From Alkalicaulis satelles (GTDB taxonomy: Bacteria > Pseudomonadota > Alphaproteobacteria > Caulobacterales > Maricaulaceae): a stretch of DNA of 64,000 bases. Of the stretch, positions 1 to 8,085 are shown piece after piece (positions within the stretch are counted from its first letter, which is position 1; the number at the start of each line of letters is the position of its first letter). The stretch spans positions 62,001 through 126,000 of the forward strand of contig NZ_VWOJ01000001.1 of NCBI RefSeq assembly GCF_008630495.1, read 5' to 3'. Under the pieces are notes generated by a model. That model was not told the DNA's origin, did no database searches, and saw nothing but the letters and a program-made list of their open reading frames with translations. A program made the position numbers and the translations under genes.

Positions 1-1
1 C

Positions 2-79
2 CGGTTCGGGTTCGGTGCGCGCGTCGCGCTTTACCGGCGAGACCCGCTGGCGAGGCCGGGGCGCACCGCCCGCTTCTAG
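2..79 (+). CDS. 3' end of an unidentified gene (partial)
   Basis: An open frame enters from the left edge and ends in TAG at 77-79. It gives about 25 residues ending in a C-terminal Phe. The stop overlaps the stop of the converging methyltransferase gene through a shared CTAG, a geometry that also occurs between two solid genes at 5011-5014. Twenty-five open codons in GC-rich DNA are weak evidence, and the product cannot be identified. The C-terminal aromatic residue would be compatible with, but does not show, an outer-membrane protein. Confidence 0.3.
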   Translation, partial: RFGFGARVALYRRDPLARPGRTARF

Positions 80-876
80 CGCGGCGGATTGATGCGGGGG
101 TCGTGGCGGGAGGCCTCGTAGAGGGCCACCGCCGCGGCCGCCGACACATTCAGGCTTTCGGCCTTCGCGCCCATGGGGATGCGCGCCAGCGCGTCGCAGC
201 TTTCAGCCACGCGCGGGCGCAGGCCCGTGCCTTCCGCACCCATCACAATCACCAGGCCCGGCCCGGCATGGGCGGCGGTCAGCTCTGCGAGTGAGGCTTC
301 GGCCTCGCCCGCCAGCCCGATCACGAACCGGCCCGCCTTGCGCAAGGAGAGCAGCGTGTCGGCGATATTGGTCACGCGCACATGGCCGATCACCTCGGTG
401 CAGCCCACCGAGGCCTTGCACAGCGCCCCGAACACGGGCGGCGCCTTGCGGTCCTGCATGATCACCGCGCGCGCGCCGAAGGCGGCCGCCGAGCGGAAAA
501 TGGCGCCGGCGTTTTGCGGGTCGGTGATCTGGTCGAGCACCACCAGCAGCCCGTGGGTGGGATCAGCCACCGCCTGCAGCGGTTCGGCGTCCAGCACGCC
601 GGCCTTCAGGGCGAAACCCTGATGCACCGCGCCGGGCGGCAGCTTGGCGTCCAGCTCGCCGGGCAGTTCGACTTTGGCGAACGCCTTGTCGGCGTTTGAC
701 AGATCATTGGAGGCGTTGCGCGTGACATGCAGCGAGATGCGCTTGCGGCGCGGATTGGCGAGCGCTGCGAGCACCGCATGGCGGCCCCATATCCAGCCCT
801 CATCGGGGTTCTCCCGGGGGCCTGAACGGCGTGCTGCATCAGGCTTGCGGGGCGTATTGCGCCGGGTAGGGGTCAT
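76..876 (-). CDS. rlmB: TrmH/SpoU-family RNA 2'-O-methyltransferase (RlmB-like)
   Basis: The 266-residue product is a SPOUT-class RNA ribose methyltransferase, most likely forming Gm2251 in 23S rRNA as RlmB does. An N-terminal substrate-binding part beginning WGRHAVLAAL is followed by the knotted catalytic domain with motif 1 (LDQITDPQNAGAIFRSA), motif 2 (VMGAEGTGLRP) and motif 3 (IPMGAKAESLNVSAAAAV); these carry the conserved Asn/Arg and the SAM-binding loop. The ATG at 876 was preferred over one 63 bases upstream because the family-like basic N-terminus starts there. The gene stands alone between the window edge and tRNA-Tyr. The exact target nucleotide is inferred from family only. Confidence 0.88.
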   Translation of the reverse strand: MTPTRRNTPRKPDAARRSGPRENPDEGWIWGRHAVLAALANPRRKRISLHVTRNASNDLSNADKAFAKVELPGELDAKLPPGAVHQGFALKAGVLDAEPLQAVADPTHGLLVVLDQITDPQNAGAIFRSAAAFGARAVIMQDRKAPPVFGALCKASVGCTEVIGHVRVTNIADTLLSLRKAGRFVIGLAGEAEASLAELTAAHAGPGLVIVMGAEGTGLRPRVAESCDALARIPMGAKAESLNVSAAAAVALYEASRHDPRINPPR

Positions 877-1020
877 GACTATAGTCCGCGCTCCAAATCG
901 GGGAGCCGCCTCGTTAAAGCGCCTTGCGCTCCAGTGCAATGACGCTTCAGCGGGGCTGTTTTTCGATTGGACCCGGCGAAACCGGCCAGACCGGATCGCG
1001 CCGCCATAAGGCGGACCCTT

Positions 1021-1106
1021 GGAGGGGTGGGAGAGTGGTTAAATCCAGCAGACTGTAAATCTGCCCGCTTCGGCGTACGCTGGTTCGAATCCAGCCCCCT
1101 CCACCA
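1021..1106 (+). tRNA. tRNA-Tyr (GTA)
   Basis: The 86-nt gene folds as a class II tRNA. The acceptor stem GGAGGGG pairs with CCCCTCC and is followed by A and an encoded CCA at 1104-1106. The anticodon stem GCAGA/TCTGC encloses the loop CTGTAAA with anticodon GTA. A long variable arm and a T arm containing GGTTCGAATCC follow. The start is fixed by acceptor pairing. REP-like repeats follow directly. An antisense reading frame across it is spurious. Confidence 0.97.
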
Positions 1107-1266
1107 TCCTTCGCTCGCTCACGCGAGCTTCGGCTGGGCAAGCCTTTACCTGTCATTCGAGCGAAGGATGTCCCGCCATAGCCGAAGGCGAAGGCGGACC
1201 GGGCCCTCCAACCAAATCTCATCAAAGCGGACTTGTCCCGCCGAAGCCGTCAGGCGAAGGCGGACT
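1106..1266. repeat. REP-like palindromic repeats downstream of tRNA-Tyr
   Basis: Two structures sit in the gap between tRNA-Tyr and the AEC gene. First, a perfect 12-nt inverted repeat: ATCCTTCGCTCG at 1106-1117 pairs with its complement at 1158-1169. Second, two related imperfect palindromes at 1170-1199 and 1235-1265, each beginning GTCCCGCC and ending GGCGAAGGCGGAC, so that each can fold on itself. The arrangement looks like a dispersed repetitive extragenic element beside a tRNA gene. The first hairpin might also help end tRNA transcription. Genome-wide copy number cannot be seen from here. Confidence 0.65.
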
Positions 1267-1270
1267 GGGC

Positions 1271-2179
1271 TCAAATCATCAACGCCAGCGCGGTCACCAG
1301 CGGCAGGGCCAGCGCGCTGGTCAGGACGGTCAGGGTGATCATGCCCGCCACCAGGCCCGGCTCCGAGCGGAAATCGGCGGCGAAGGCGTAGGTGACGGCG
1401 GCGGCGGGCGCGCCGCCGGCCAGCGCCAGCAGGGCGGCGGATTCGCCTCTCAGCCCGAACGCCAGCGCCAGGCCCAGATAGATCGCCGGGGCGATGAGAG
1501 TGCGCAGCAGCGCGGCCGCAGCGAGTGCGCGCAAGCGGCCCTTGAGGGCGGCGAAATCCAGCCCCGCGCCCATGGCCAGCAGAATCACTGCCATGGTTCC
1601 CGCCGCCGTCAGCTCCAGTGGCGTCAGTAGAAACGGCAGCCGTGCCAGCCCGGCGAGATTGGCGGCCATCCCCGCCGCGCAGGCGATCAGCACCGGATCG
1701 CGCACGATGCGTTGGAGCGCGGCGCGCGGGCCGGCGCCCTGACTGGCGGCGAAACCGGCCACGGCTGCGCCCGCGCCCAGCACCACGCCGGGCAGCACCA
1801 CGGCGGCGCCGGTAATGTCCGGCCCGAACAGGCGCTCGGCCAATGCCATGGTCAGCACCAGATTCCACAAGGCCGCCACTGCGGTCAGCGCTGCGGTCTC
1901 CGCCGGTTTCAGGCCCAAGGCGCGCCCAGCCGCCAAACCCAGCGCGATCATGATCAGCGATCCAGAAGTGGAGGCCAGGGCCAGCTCACCTACATGATCG
2001 CCGCTAAGGTCGGCGCGCGTGATCATCACGAACAGGAAGGCGGGCAGGAGGACGCGGTGATTGAGCGCGTTGACCCCGCTCCACAAGGTACGGTCCATCA
2101 GCCCGCTGGCGCGCACCAGCCAGCCCAGGGCGATCATGGCGAACACCGGCGCGAAGGCGGAGGCGATCAGCGCGCTCAT
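1271..2179 (-). CDS. AEC-family (auxin efflux carrier-like) transporter, second copy
   Basis: This 302-residue integral membrane protein has about ten hydrophobic segments and the AEC/Mem_trans pattern: an N-terminal APVFAMIALGWLVR helix, an N-rich break (LWSGVNALNHRVLLPAFLF) and the repeat half beginning near ILLAMGAGLDF. Family members export or take up carboxylates and related anions; the substrate here is unknown. The ATG at 2179 overlaps the stop of the upstream AEC gene as ATGA, so translation is probably coupled. The longer open frame reaching further upstream overlaps that gene out of frame and was rejected. The two copies are clear tandem paralogues. Confidence 0.85.
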   Translation of the reverse strand: MSALIASAFAPVFAMIALGWLVRASGLMDRTLWSGVNALNHRVLLPAFLFVMITRADLSGDHVGELALASTSGSLIMIALGLAAGRALGLKPAETAALTAVAALWNLVLTMALAERLFGPDITGAAVVLPGVVLGAGAAVAGFAASQGAGPRAALQRIVRDPVLIACAAGMAANLAGLARLPFLLTPLELTAAGTMAVILLAMGAGLDFAALKGRLRALAAAALLRTLIAPAIYLGLALAFGLRGESAALLALAGGAPAAAVTYAFAADFRSEPGLVAGMITLTVLTSALALPLVTALALMI

Positions 2180-3093
2180 CCGCCCGCCAGCCAGATCCAG
2201 AAAGGCATGGCGATGAAGGCCAGAAGCGTCGTGGCGGTGACATGGCCCGCCGTCAGGCGCGCATCCCCGCCCATTTCGCTGGCCAGCACATAGGCCGCCG
2301 CGGCGCCGGGCGTAGCCCCCACCGCCACCAGCACCGCCAGCGCCACGCCTTCCACGCCGAACGCCAGTCCCAGCGCATAAAACGCCAGCGGCGCGGCGAT
2401 GAGCTTGAGCGCTACCGCCAGAGCCAGCAGGCGCGGGCGGGCTTTCAGGGCTGAGAAGTCGAGCCCGGCGCCAATGGCCAGCAGCAGAAGGGGCAGGGCG
2501 GCGCGGCCCACAAGCGCGATGGTGTCGGCGATCACGCCGTCCTGGAACAAGCCGGAGAGATTGGCGGCAAGGCCCGCCAGGCAGCCCAGAATCAGCGGGT
2601 TGGCGGCGATGCGCCAGGCCACCTGCTTGAGGTCTGGCGCCCGGTCGCTGGCGCCCCAGACCGACAGCACCGCCACGCACATCACATTGATCAGCGGCAC
2701 GGTGGGCGCGAACACCAGGGCGGCCAACGCTGCGCCTTCCGCGCCAAAGGCGGGCGCAGCGAGCGCCAGCAGAACAAAGCCGTTCCAGCGCACGCCGCCC
2801 TGGAACACGCTGGTGAAGGCCGGGCCGTCCGCGATCAGCGGCTTCAAGGCCAGAGAGACCACAGCCATCACCACAAAGCCCAGCGTCACCGCGATCAGGA
2901 ATGGCCCGGCCTGCAGCCCGTCATAATCGGCGCTGGCGATGGTGGAGAACAGGAGCGCAGGCAGAAGCGCCTGATAACATAGACGGTTCACTCCACCCCA
3001 CAGTTCCGCGCGCACCAGGCGGGTGCGCCGCAACAGCCAGCCCAGCGCGATCACGCCGAATACCGGGATCAGCGCCGCCGTCAGCGCACTCAT
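2176..3093 (-). CDS. AEC-family (auxin efflux carrier-like) transporter, first copy
   Basis: The 305-residue membrane protein opens with a helix reading LIPVFGVIALGWLLRRT and carries the AEC break motif LWGGVNRLCYQALLPALLF. The second half has LLLLAIGAGLDFSALK, almost the same as in the downstream paralogue, which fits an internal-duplication AEC fold with about ten helices. Its ATG at 3093 overlaps the ruvX stop as ATGA, and its own stop overlaps the next AEC start in the same way. Together ruvX-AEC-AEC form one tightly packed unit. The substrate cannot be told from sequence, and two different carriers or a heteromer are both possible. Confidence 0.86.
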   Translation of the reverse strand: MSALTAALIPVFGVIALGWLLRRTRLVRAELWGGVNRLCYQALLPALLFSTIASADYDGLQAGPFLIAVTLGFVVMAVVSLALKPLIADGPAFTSVFQGGVRWNGFVLLALAAPAFGAEGAALAALVFAPTVPLINVMCVAVLSVWGASDRAPDLKQVAWRIAANPLILGCLAGLAANLSGLFQDGVIADTIALVGRAALPLLLLAIGAGLDFSALKARPRLLALAVALKLIAAPLAFYALGLAFGVEGVALAVLVAVGATPGAAAAYVLASEMGGDARLTAGHVTATTLLAFIAMPFWIWLAGG

Positions 3094-3551
3094 GAATCCG
3101 TCCCGCCGCGCGCAATGGCGTCCAGGGCGCCACGCAAGATATCGGCCGCCGCCTCTGCGTCGATCATGTCTTTCAGGTCTGCGTGCCTGACGCCCGCCTG
3201 CAACAGACGCTCGGACGCCTCGAAGGTGGACAAACGCTCGTCCTGATACACCACCGGCAAGTCGCGCAGGCGCAAGAGATTGGTCACGAAAGAGCGGGAG
3301 GACTGGGCCCTGCGCCCGTCCCCGCCATCCATGTGCAGGGGCAGGCCCACCACCAGCCCGGCGCAGCCGCGCTCGTCATAGAGCTTCAGGAGAGCTTCAG
3401 AATCCTGCGTGAATTTGGTGCGCTGGATCGTGGTCAGCGGCGTGACCACCGTGCGCGCGGCGTTGCACACCGCCACGCCCAGCGTGCGCGAACCGGGATC
3501 GACCGCCATCAGCGGTCCCTTGGGCAAATGGGCGGGATCGAGAAACAGCAT
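3090..3551 (-). CDS. ruvX: Holliday junction resolvase-like protein RuvX/YqgF
   Basis: The 153-residue product has the RNase H-like YqgF fold: a first strand with the catalytic Asp in MAVDPGSRTLGVAV, then VVGLPLHMDG, then DERLSTFEA and a C-terminal D-A-EAAADIL helix that carries acidic residues. The family is implicated in Holliday junction resolution and 16S rRNA precursor processing. The start at 3551 leaves a 14-residue N-terminal extension (MLFLDPAHLPKGPL) before the next Met, and a shorter protein is possible. It leads an operon with two AEC carriers and is divergent from the porin gene. Confidence 0.9.
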   Translation of the reverse strand: MLFLDPAHLPKGPLMAVDPGSRTLGVAVCNAARTVVTPLTTIQRTKFTQDSEALLKLYDERGCAGLVVGLPLHMDGGDGRRAQSSRSFVTNLLRLRDLPVVYQDERLSTFEASERLLQAGVRHADLKDMIDAEAAADILRGALDAIARGGTDS

Positions 3552-3694
3552 GCGCCCATCTACGCCGCTCAGCGCGCCGCCGCAAAGCCTGCTGACACAA
3601 GAAAGCCTGTCAGGATAGGGCGCTCAGATGGTTAACCGTGCCGACATGCTTGGACGCGAATGTGCAAAGCAGGGGAGTTCACGGGAGGTGAGGC

Positions 3695-5014
3695 ATGAAC
3701 CCGATTGGCTTTATGACTGCGGCATCTGTATTGGGACTTGGGCTGGCGGGGCAGGCTGGCGCGAACGAGGGGGATGGCCAGGCGCGCATCCTGCCCGAGA
3801 GGGTTTCGGTTTCCGGCTCGCTGCGCCTGCGTCACGAAACGCTCAGCGCGCCTTACCGCGCAGGCCGCGACGGTTCGGACCAGCAGGCGTCCTGGCGCCT
3901 CCGCATCCTGGGCGAGTTTGATGCTGGCGCGGTGACGTTCGGCGCCGAGCTGCTTGATGCGCGCACCTGGCTCAATGACGAAGGTTCGGTGCTGGCGGTC
4001 AATACGGTCAACGCCGCAGAGCTGTTCCAGGCCTATGCCCGTGTGTCCACGGGTGACGCCTCCAGCGTCCAGATCGGGCGCATGATCATGACGGTCGGGT
4101 CGGGGCGCCTGATTGCGCACAATAATTTCGCCAACTCGCCCAATAATTTCGAGGGCGTGCGCTGGCGTCAGAAATTCAATGATGACTGGTCTCTGGATTC
4201 GTTTTACGGCGCGCCTGTGCGGATCGCGCCGCGCGACCGGCAGGCTATCCTCAACAACACCGCCCAGATTGATCAGGCCGAGTGGGGCACCCGGCTGTGG
4301 GCGGGGCATCTGACCCGCAAGCTGGCGCCCGGTAGGGGCCATCTTGAGGGGTATGTGATCGGCCTCAATCACCAGAACGGCACAGACACCTACACGGCGG
4401 GCCTGCGCCTCTTGCGTGCGCCGTCAGCGGGCGCCTGGGATCACGATCTCGAAGGCGCGCTGCAGTTTGGCTCGCGCCCCGTTGCGGGAGGACGCCAGGA
4501 CATCCGCGCCGGCTTCACCCATCTGGAGGCGGGCTATACCTTCCAGGACGCCTGGCGCACGCGCCTGTCCGCCCAGCTGACCTACGCCACGGGTGACAAA
4601 GCCGGGGGCGATTTCGGACGCTTCAACTCGATCTTCGGCGGCCGCCGGGGCGATTTCGGGCCGACCGGCATTTTCGGTCCGGTGGGTCGCGACAACGTCG
4701 TGGCGGGCGGGGTGCGCTATCAGGCGCGCACCGGGCCTGTGCAGCTGCAGGCGCGGGTTCTGGAAACCCGTCTGGCTCAGACCGAAGACCGCTGGGGGCG
4801 CGCCAATCTGGCGGACGCCACCGGCCAGAGCGGACGGCGTATCGGCATCGTGAGCGATATGAGCGTGGGCTATAACCTGCCCAACCTGACCAATACGCGT
4901 CTGGAAGCCGGGCTGGGCCATATCGCCAAGGGGCGCTTTGCGCGCACCGCGCCGAACGCGCCGGACTCACGCGACGTGGTCTACAGCTTCGTCATGCTCA
5001 ACCGCAGCTTCTAG
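3695..5014 (+). CDS. Alginate export-type outer-membrane porin
   Basis: The 439-residue protein starts with a typical Sec signal peptide (MNPIGFMTAASVLGLGLAGQ, cleavage near AGA-NE) and continues as alternating amphipathic strands ending in the outer-membrane signature aromatic residue (FVMLNRSF). Patterns such as SGSLRLRHETL, FGAELLDARTW and LFQAYARVS, plus the barrel-like repeats, match the alginate_exp (AlgE-like) porin family, which forms an 18-strand channel for anionic sugars. A good ribosome site (GGGAGGTGAGGC) precedes the ATG. The stop overlaps that of the converging TonB receptor in CTAG. The true substrate is unknown; alginate is only the family name. Confidence 0.85.
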   Translation: MNPIGFMTAASVLGLGLAGQAGANEGDGQARILPERVSVSGSLRLRHETLSAPYRAGRDGSDQQASWRLRILGEFDAGAVTFGAELLDARTWLNDEGSVLAVNTVNAAELFQAYARVSTGDASSVQIGRMIMTVGSGRLIAHNNFANSPNNFEGVRWRQKFNDDWSLDSFYGAPVRIAPRDRQAILNNTAQIDQAEWGTRLWAGHLTRKLAPGRGHLEGYVIGLNHQNGTDTYTAGLRLLRAPSAGAWDHDLEGALQFGSRPVAGGRQDIRAGFTHLEAGYTFQDAWRTRLSAQLTYATGDKAGGDFGRFNSIFGGRRGDFGPTGIFGPVGRDNVVAGGVRYQARTGPVQLQARVLETRLAQTEDRWGRANLADATGQSGRRIGIVSDMSVGYNLPNLTNTRLEAGLGHIAKGRFARTAPNAPDSRDVVYSFVMLNRSF

Positions 5015-7692
5015 CCGGTTACGGCCAGTCGCAAATAGAACACCCGGCCGCGCGCATCGTGCACCTTCGTGTCATAGCCCAGGGGCGTTGGCACGAAGGG
5101 CGCGGCTTCGTTCGTGACATTGAGTGCGCCAAGCGTCACTTCAAACCCGCGCCCGGCCGTTTCGCCCCGCCAGCCCGCCTGCACATCGCCCACCGTCCAG
5201 GCGCCGATGCGCCCGCCGGGCGCTTCGTCATTGTCATAGGCCGCGATATGGCGCGCCTGCACCCGCGCGCTCCAGGGCCCTGACGCCCAGTCCGCGAACG
5301 CCGTCGCGCGCAGGCGCGGCAGGGAGCGCGCGGCATTGGTGAAATTGCGGTTGCCCGCCGCGCTGATGGTCTGGTTCAGCACCGGATCGGTGAAGTCGTA
5401 ACGCTCGACATAGACGCCCTCGGCGCCGAAGCCGAAGGCGCCCCAGGCGGTCTCCACCGGCGCGCGCGCGAGTGTGAGATCGAGCCCCTGGGTGGTCACC
5501 GACGGGGCGTTGACATAGGCCGCGCGCACCAGGGTCACATCACCGGCGGGCGAGACCTCCACGCGCGGATCATTGAACCCGCCCGCGCCGTCGCTGGCGG
5601 CGATCAGGATGGCCTGGGCGCTTTCGCGCACGACCAGATTGTCCACCTCGATGCGCCACAGATCGAGCCGCGTGCTCCAGCCCGCCGCCGCCAGCGCTGC
5701 GCCTGCGGTGAAGGTGTCGGCGCGCTCCGGCCCCAGATCGGCCGCGCCCACCGTGCGCACGGGCAGGAAGGTGCTGGACGCCCCGGTATTGAGCGATTGC
5801 AGGGAGGTGGTCGCCGAGATCTGCTGGTGCAGGGAGGGCGCCCTGAAGGAGCGCGACCAGCCCGCCGACACCGTCACCGCGTGCGTCAGGTCGTGGGCGA
5901 TGGAGAGCTTGGGATCGAGGGAGGAGAAGGCCTCCAGCGTCTCATAGCGCAGCGCCGCCTGCACCCGGGTGCGGCCGCTTACCGGGATCAGGGTTTCGGC
6001 AAACAGCGCCGAGACCGTGCGCGAGCCGGAGAAGTTCGGCCCGCCGACGATGAACAGGAAGGCGTCGTCATTGAACAGATCGCCATGCTCCACCGAGAGG
6101 CGTTCACGGCGGATCTGCGCGCCCAGCGCCAGCGAGGCGGGACCGCCGGGCGCCTCGAACAGCGCCGGGGCGGTGGCCGAGGCGTCGAGGCTGCCAAGGC
6201 TCGCGTCGGAACGGCGCTGGTCTTCCTGGATCAGCCAGCCGAGCAGGGCCGGGTCGTTATAGCGTGGATCGGACGGGTCGGTGACCAGGCCCCCTGAGCC
6301 GAACGGGTTGAACCACAAACAGCCTTGCGCGCCGGGCAGGGCGCCTGCCGGACAGGCCGGTCCGCCCAGGCCATTGAGCGCCAGATCAAGCCGGTCCGCA
6401 ACCGCGTCGGTGATGGTGGCGTCCAGGCGGTTGGCCGACCAGCCGGCGGCGATACGCCCCTCCCACTGGCGCGCAAACGCGCTGAATGGCGCGGTCAGCT
6501 CGCCGTCCAGGCGCCAGGTAAGATGCTCGAATGAGCGGCGGGCCGCGCCCGCGCTGACCCCTTGCGGGCGGCCCAGCCAGGTCACGTCCTGGCCGAAATA
6601 ATTTCCCGGATTGGCCGCCGGGATGGTCGGGAAGCTCAAGGCGGGCAGGGAGGGCGAATTGCCCCGGCTCAGATCGGTGTGAGCGAGCCCGGCGCGCACG
6701 GTAAGCTGCGCCTCGCCCAGATCGGCGCTGAGGGCTGAAAAGGCGTTGATGCGCGTCTCGTCCGGTATGAGGGAGAAGAACTGGCCGAAATCCAGCTGGC
6801 AGAAACCCGGATCGCCAAACGCCGTCGCAGCGCCAGTGACCAGAGGGAGCCCGCCCGCAGCGGCGCAATCCTGATCAAGCACAGGGATGGGCGAGCCGTC
6901 CGGATTGACCAGCGCGAACCCGCCGCCAGGCGCCTGGATGTAATACGCGCCCGGCTGACCGAGGGCCGACAGGCCGGTGCCGGGGATGAAGCCGGTCTCG
7001 AACCCCTCCACGCCATCGGTGCGGCGTACTGATATCGCGCCCATGTGGCGCCAGTTTCCAAAACTGCGCCCGCCCATCACGGCGAGCTCCATGCTATTGC
7101 CCGCCCCGCCGAAATTGTCCGGCAGCCGGCCTTCAACGCGCAGCTCCAGCCCCTCGAACCGGTCGCGTGTGATCACATTGATCACCCCGGCCAGCGCATC
7201 CGAGCCGTGCAGGGGTGAAGCGCCGTCCTTGAGGATCTCCACCCGCTCGATGGCGATGGAGGGGACCAGCGCATTCATGTCCACAAAGGTCGAGCCGTCA
7301 TCGGCGGCCACGCTGGTGATGGTCTGGCGCTGGCCGTTGAGCAGCACCAGCGAGGCGCCCAGGCCCAGCCCGCGCAAATTCACCGCCGCCGTGCCCGAGG
7401 TGTTGTTCTGGGTGCCCGGATCGTCGTTGAACTCCGAGCCCGCAAAGGCCGGGTTCAGCGCCAGCGCCCGGCCCAGATCGCTCTGCCCGCCCGCATCCAG
7501 ATCGGCGCGGGTGAGGCGGCTCACCGGCCGGTCCAGAAGCCCTGCGCCCGGCGCGCGCCCGGCCGTGATGGTGATCACATCGCGTGCAATGGTCTCTTCT
7601 TCCTGGGCGGCCTGGGCGGCGTCGGCGGGAAGACTGAGGCCGGACAGTGCGGCCAGACACGCGCAGATGCGCAGGGCGGAGCGAAAGCGCAT
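5011..7692 (-). CDS. TonB-dependent outer-membrane receptor
   Basis: The 893-residue protein has a signal peptide cleaved near ADAAQAAQ, then a plug domain (about residues 40-165) with VNLRGLGLGASLVLLNGQRQ and the hallmark IERVEILKDGASPLHGSDALAGVINVIT. A long barrel with TonB-receptor features follows (WSRSFRAPSLHQQ; C-terminal FYLRLAVTG). It takes up a siderophore, sugar or peptide using energy from TonB-ExbB-ExbD, none of which lies nearby. Plug variants with this LNGQRQ and DGASPLHGSDA wording are common among receptors of proteobacteria that scavenge organic polymers, so a nutrient role beside the porin is reasonable but inferred. The ATG at 7692 follows AGGAAATCCC. Confidence 0.92.
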   Translation of the reverse strand: MRFRSALRICACLAALSGLSLPADAAQAAQEEETIARDVITITAGRAPGAGLLDRPVSRLTRADLDAGGQSDLGRALALNPAFAGSEFNDDPGTQNNTSGTAAVNLRGLGLGASLVLLNGQRQTITSVAADDGSTFVDMNALVPSIAIERVEILKDGASPLHGSDALAGVINVITRDRFEGLELRVEGRLPDNFGGAGNSMELAVMGGRSFGNWRHMGAISVRRTDGVEGFETGFIPGTGLSALGQPGAYYIQAPGGGFALVNPDGSPIPVLDQDCAAAGGLPLVTGAATAFGDPGFCQLDFGQFFSLIPDETRINAFSALSADLGEAQLTVRAGLAHTDLSRGNSPSLPALSFPTIPAANPGNYFGQDVTWLGRPQGVSAGAARRSFEHLTWRLDGELTAPFSAFARQWEGRIAAGWSANRLDATITDAVADRLDLALNGLGGPACPAGALPGAQGCLWFNPFGSGGLVTDPSDPRYNDPALLGWLIQEDQRRSDASLGSLDASATAPALFEAPGGPASLALGAQIRRERLSVEHGDLFNDDAFLFIVGGPNFSGSRTVSALFAETLIPVSGRTRVQAALRYETLEAFSSLDPKLSIAHDLTHAVTVSAGWSRSFRAPSLHQQISATTSLQSLNTGASSTFLPVRTVGAADLGPERADTFTAGAALAAAGWSTRLDLWRIEVDNLVVRESAQAILIAASDGAGGFNDPRVEVSPAGDVTLVRAAYVNAPSVTTQGLDLTLARAPVETAWGAFGFGAEGVYVERYDFTDPVLNQTISAAGNRNFTNAARSLPRLRATAFADWASGPWSARVQARHIAAYDNDEAPGGRIGAWTVGDVQAGWRGETAGRGFEVTLGALNVTNEAAPFVPTPLGYDTKVHDARGRVFYLRLAVTG

Positions 7693-7932
7693 GGGATTTC
7701 CTCGTCAGGAAGGACTCACCTCCGGCTCAATACCTAGACCGTGAAGGCGTTCAGCGGGATGGCGTGGGCGGTACCAGTCCGGCGCAGGCGAGGCAAGGGC
7801 GCGCCTGCTGGCGGGCCGTCGCGGGCGGTGTTCTGGCGCATGCGCCACGTCTGCCTTAAAGGCATGGACAGACAAATATCTCCGCCCTATAACCCGCCCC
7901 CTAGCGCGGCGAGCCCTACGGCCCGCCCCGCC

Positions 7933-8008
7933 GCCCAGGTAGCTCAGTTGGTAGAGCAGCGGATTGAAAATCCGCGTGTCGCTGGTTCGATTCCGGCCCT
8001 GGGCACCA
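7933..8008 (+). tRNA. tRNA-Phe (GAA)
   Basis: The 76-nt class I tRNA has acceptor stem GCCCAGG pairing with CCTGGGC, the D arm AGCTCAGTTGGTAGAGC, anticodon stem GCGGA/TCCGC around loop TTGAAAA (anticodon GAA), and a T arm with GGTTCGATTCC. CCA is encoded at 8006-8008. It lies 77 bases upstream of the VOC lipoprotein gene, with a palindromic operator candidate in between. Confidence 0.98.
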
Positions 8009-8026
8009 TTTCCCTCGCCTCTTGCA

Positions 8027-8036
8027 TGTCCGGACA
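8027..8036. promoter_or_regulatory. TGTCCGGACA palindrome, candidate operator (site 1)
   Basis: A perfect 10-bp palindrome TGTCCGGACA followed by AAT, between tRNA-Phe and the VOC lipoprotein gene, 50 bases before its ATG. The same core recurs between genes at 9181-9200 (one end base changed) and 13001-13010. The half-site resembles those bound by GntR- or TetR-type repressors, but no such regulator is encoded in the window. Confidence 0.5.
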
Positions 8037-8085
8037 AATGCGCCATTCTGCGCGCCCATGTGATGTGCATTCGGAAGGGCGCAGG

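Noticed and set aside
947-1225. Minus-strand frame across tRNA-Tyr
   Set aside because: It reads through the antisense of a clear tRNA; it includes the typical artefact translation of tRNA DNA and has no ribosome site.
3631-3642. GGTTAACC upstream of the porin as a CtrA site
   Set aside because: Only a half-site is present; the full TTAA-N7-TTAA form was not found.
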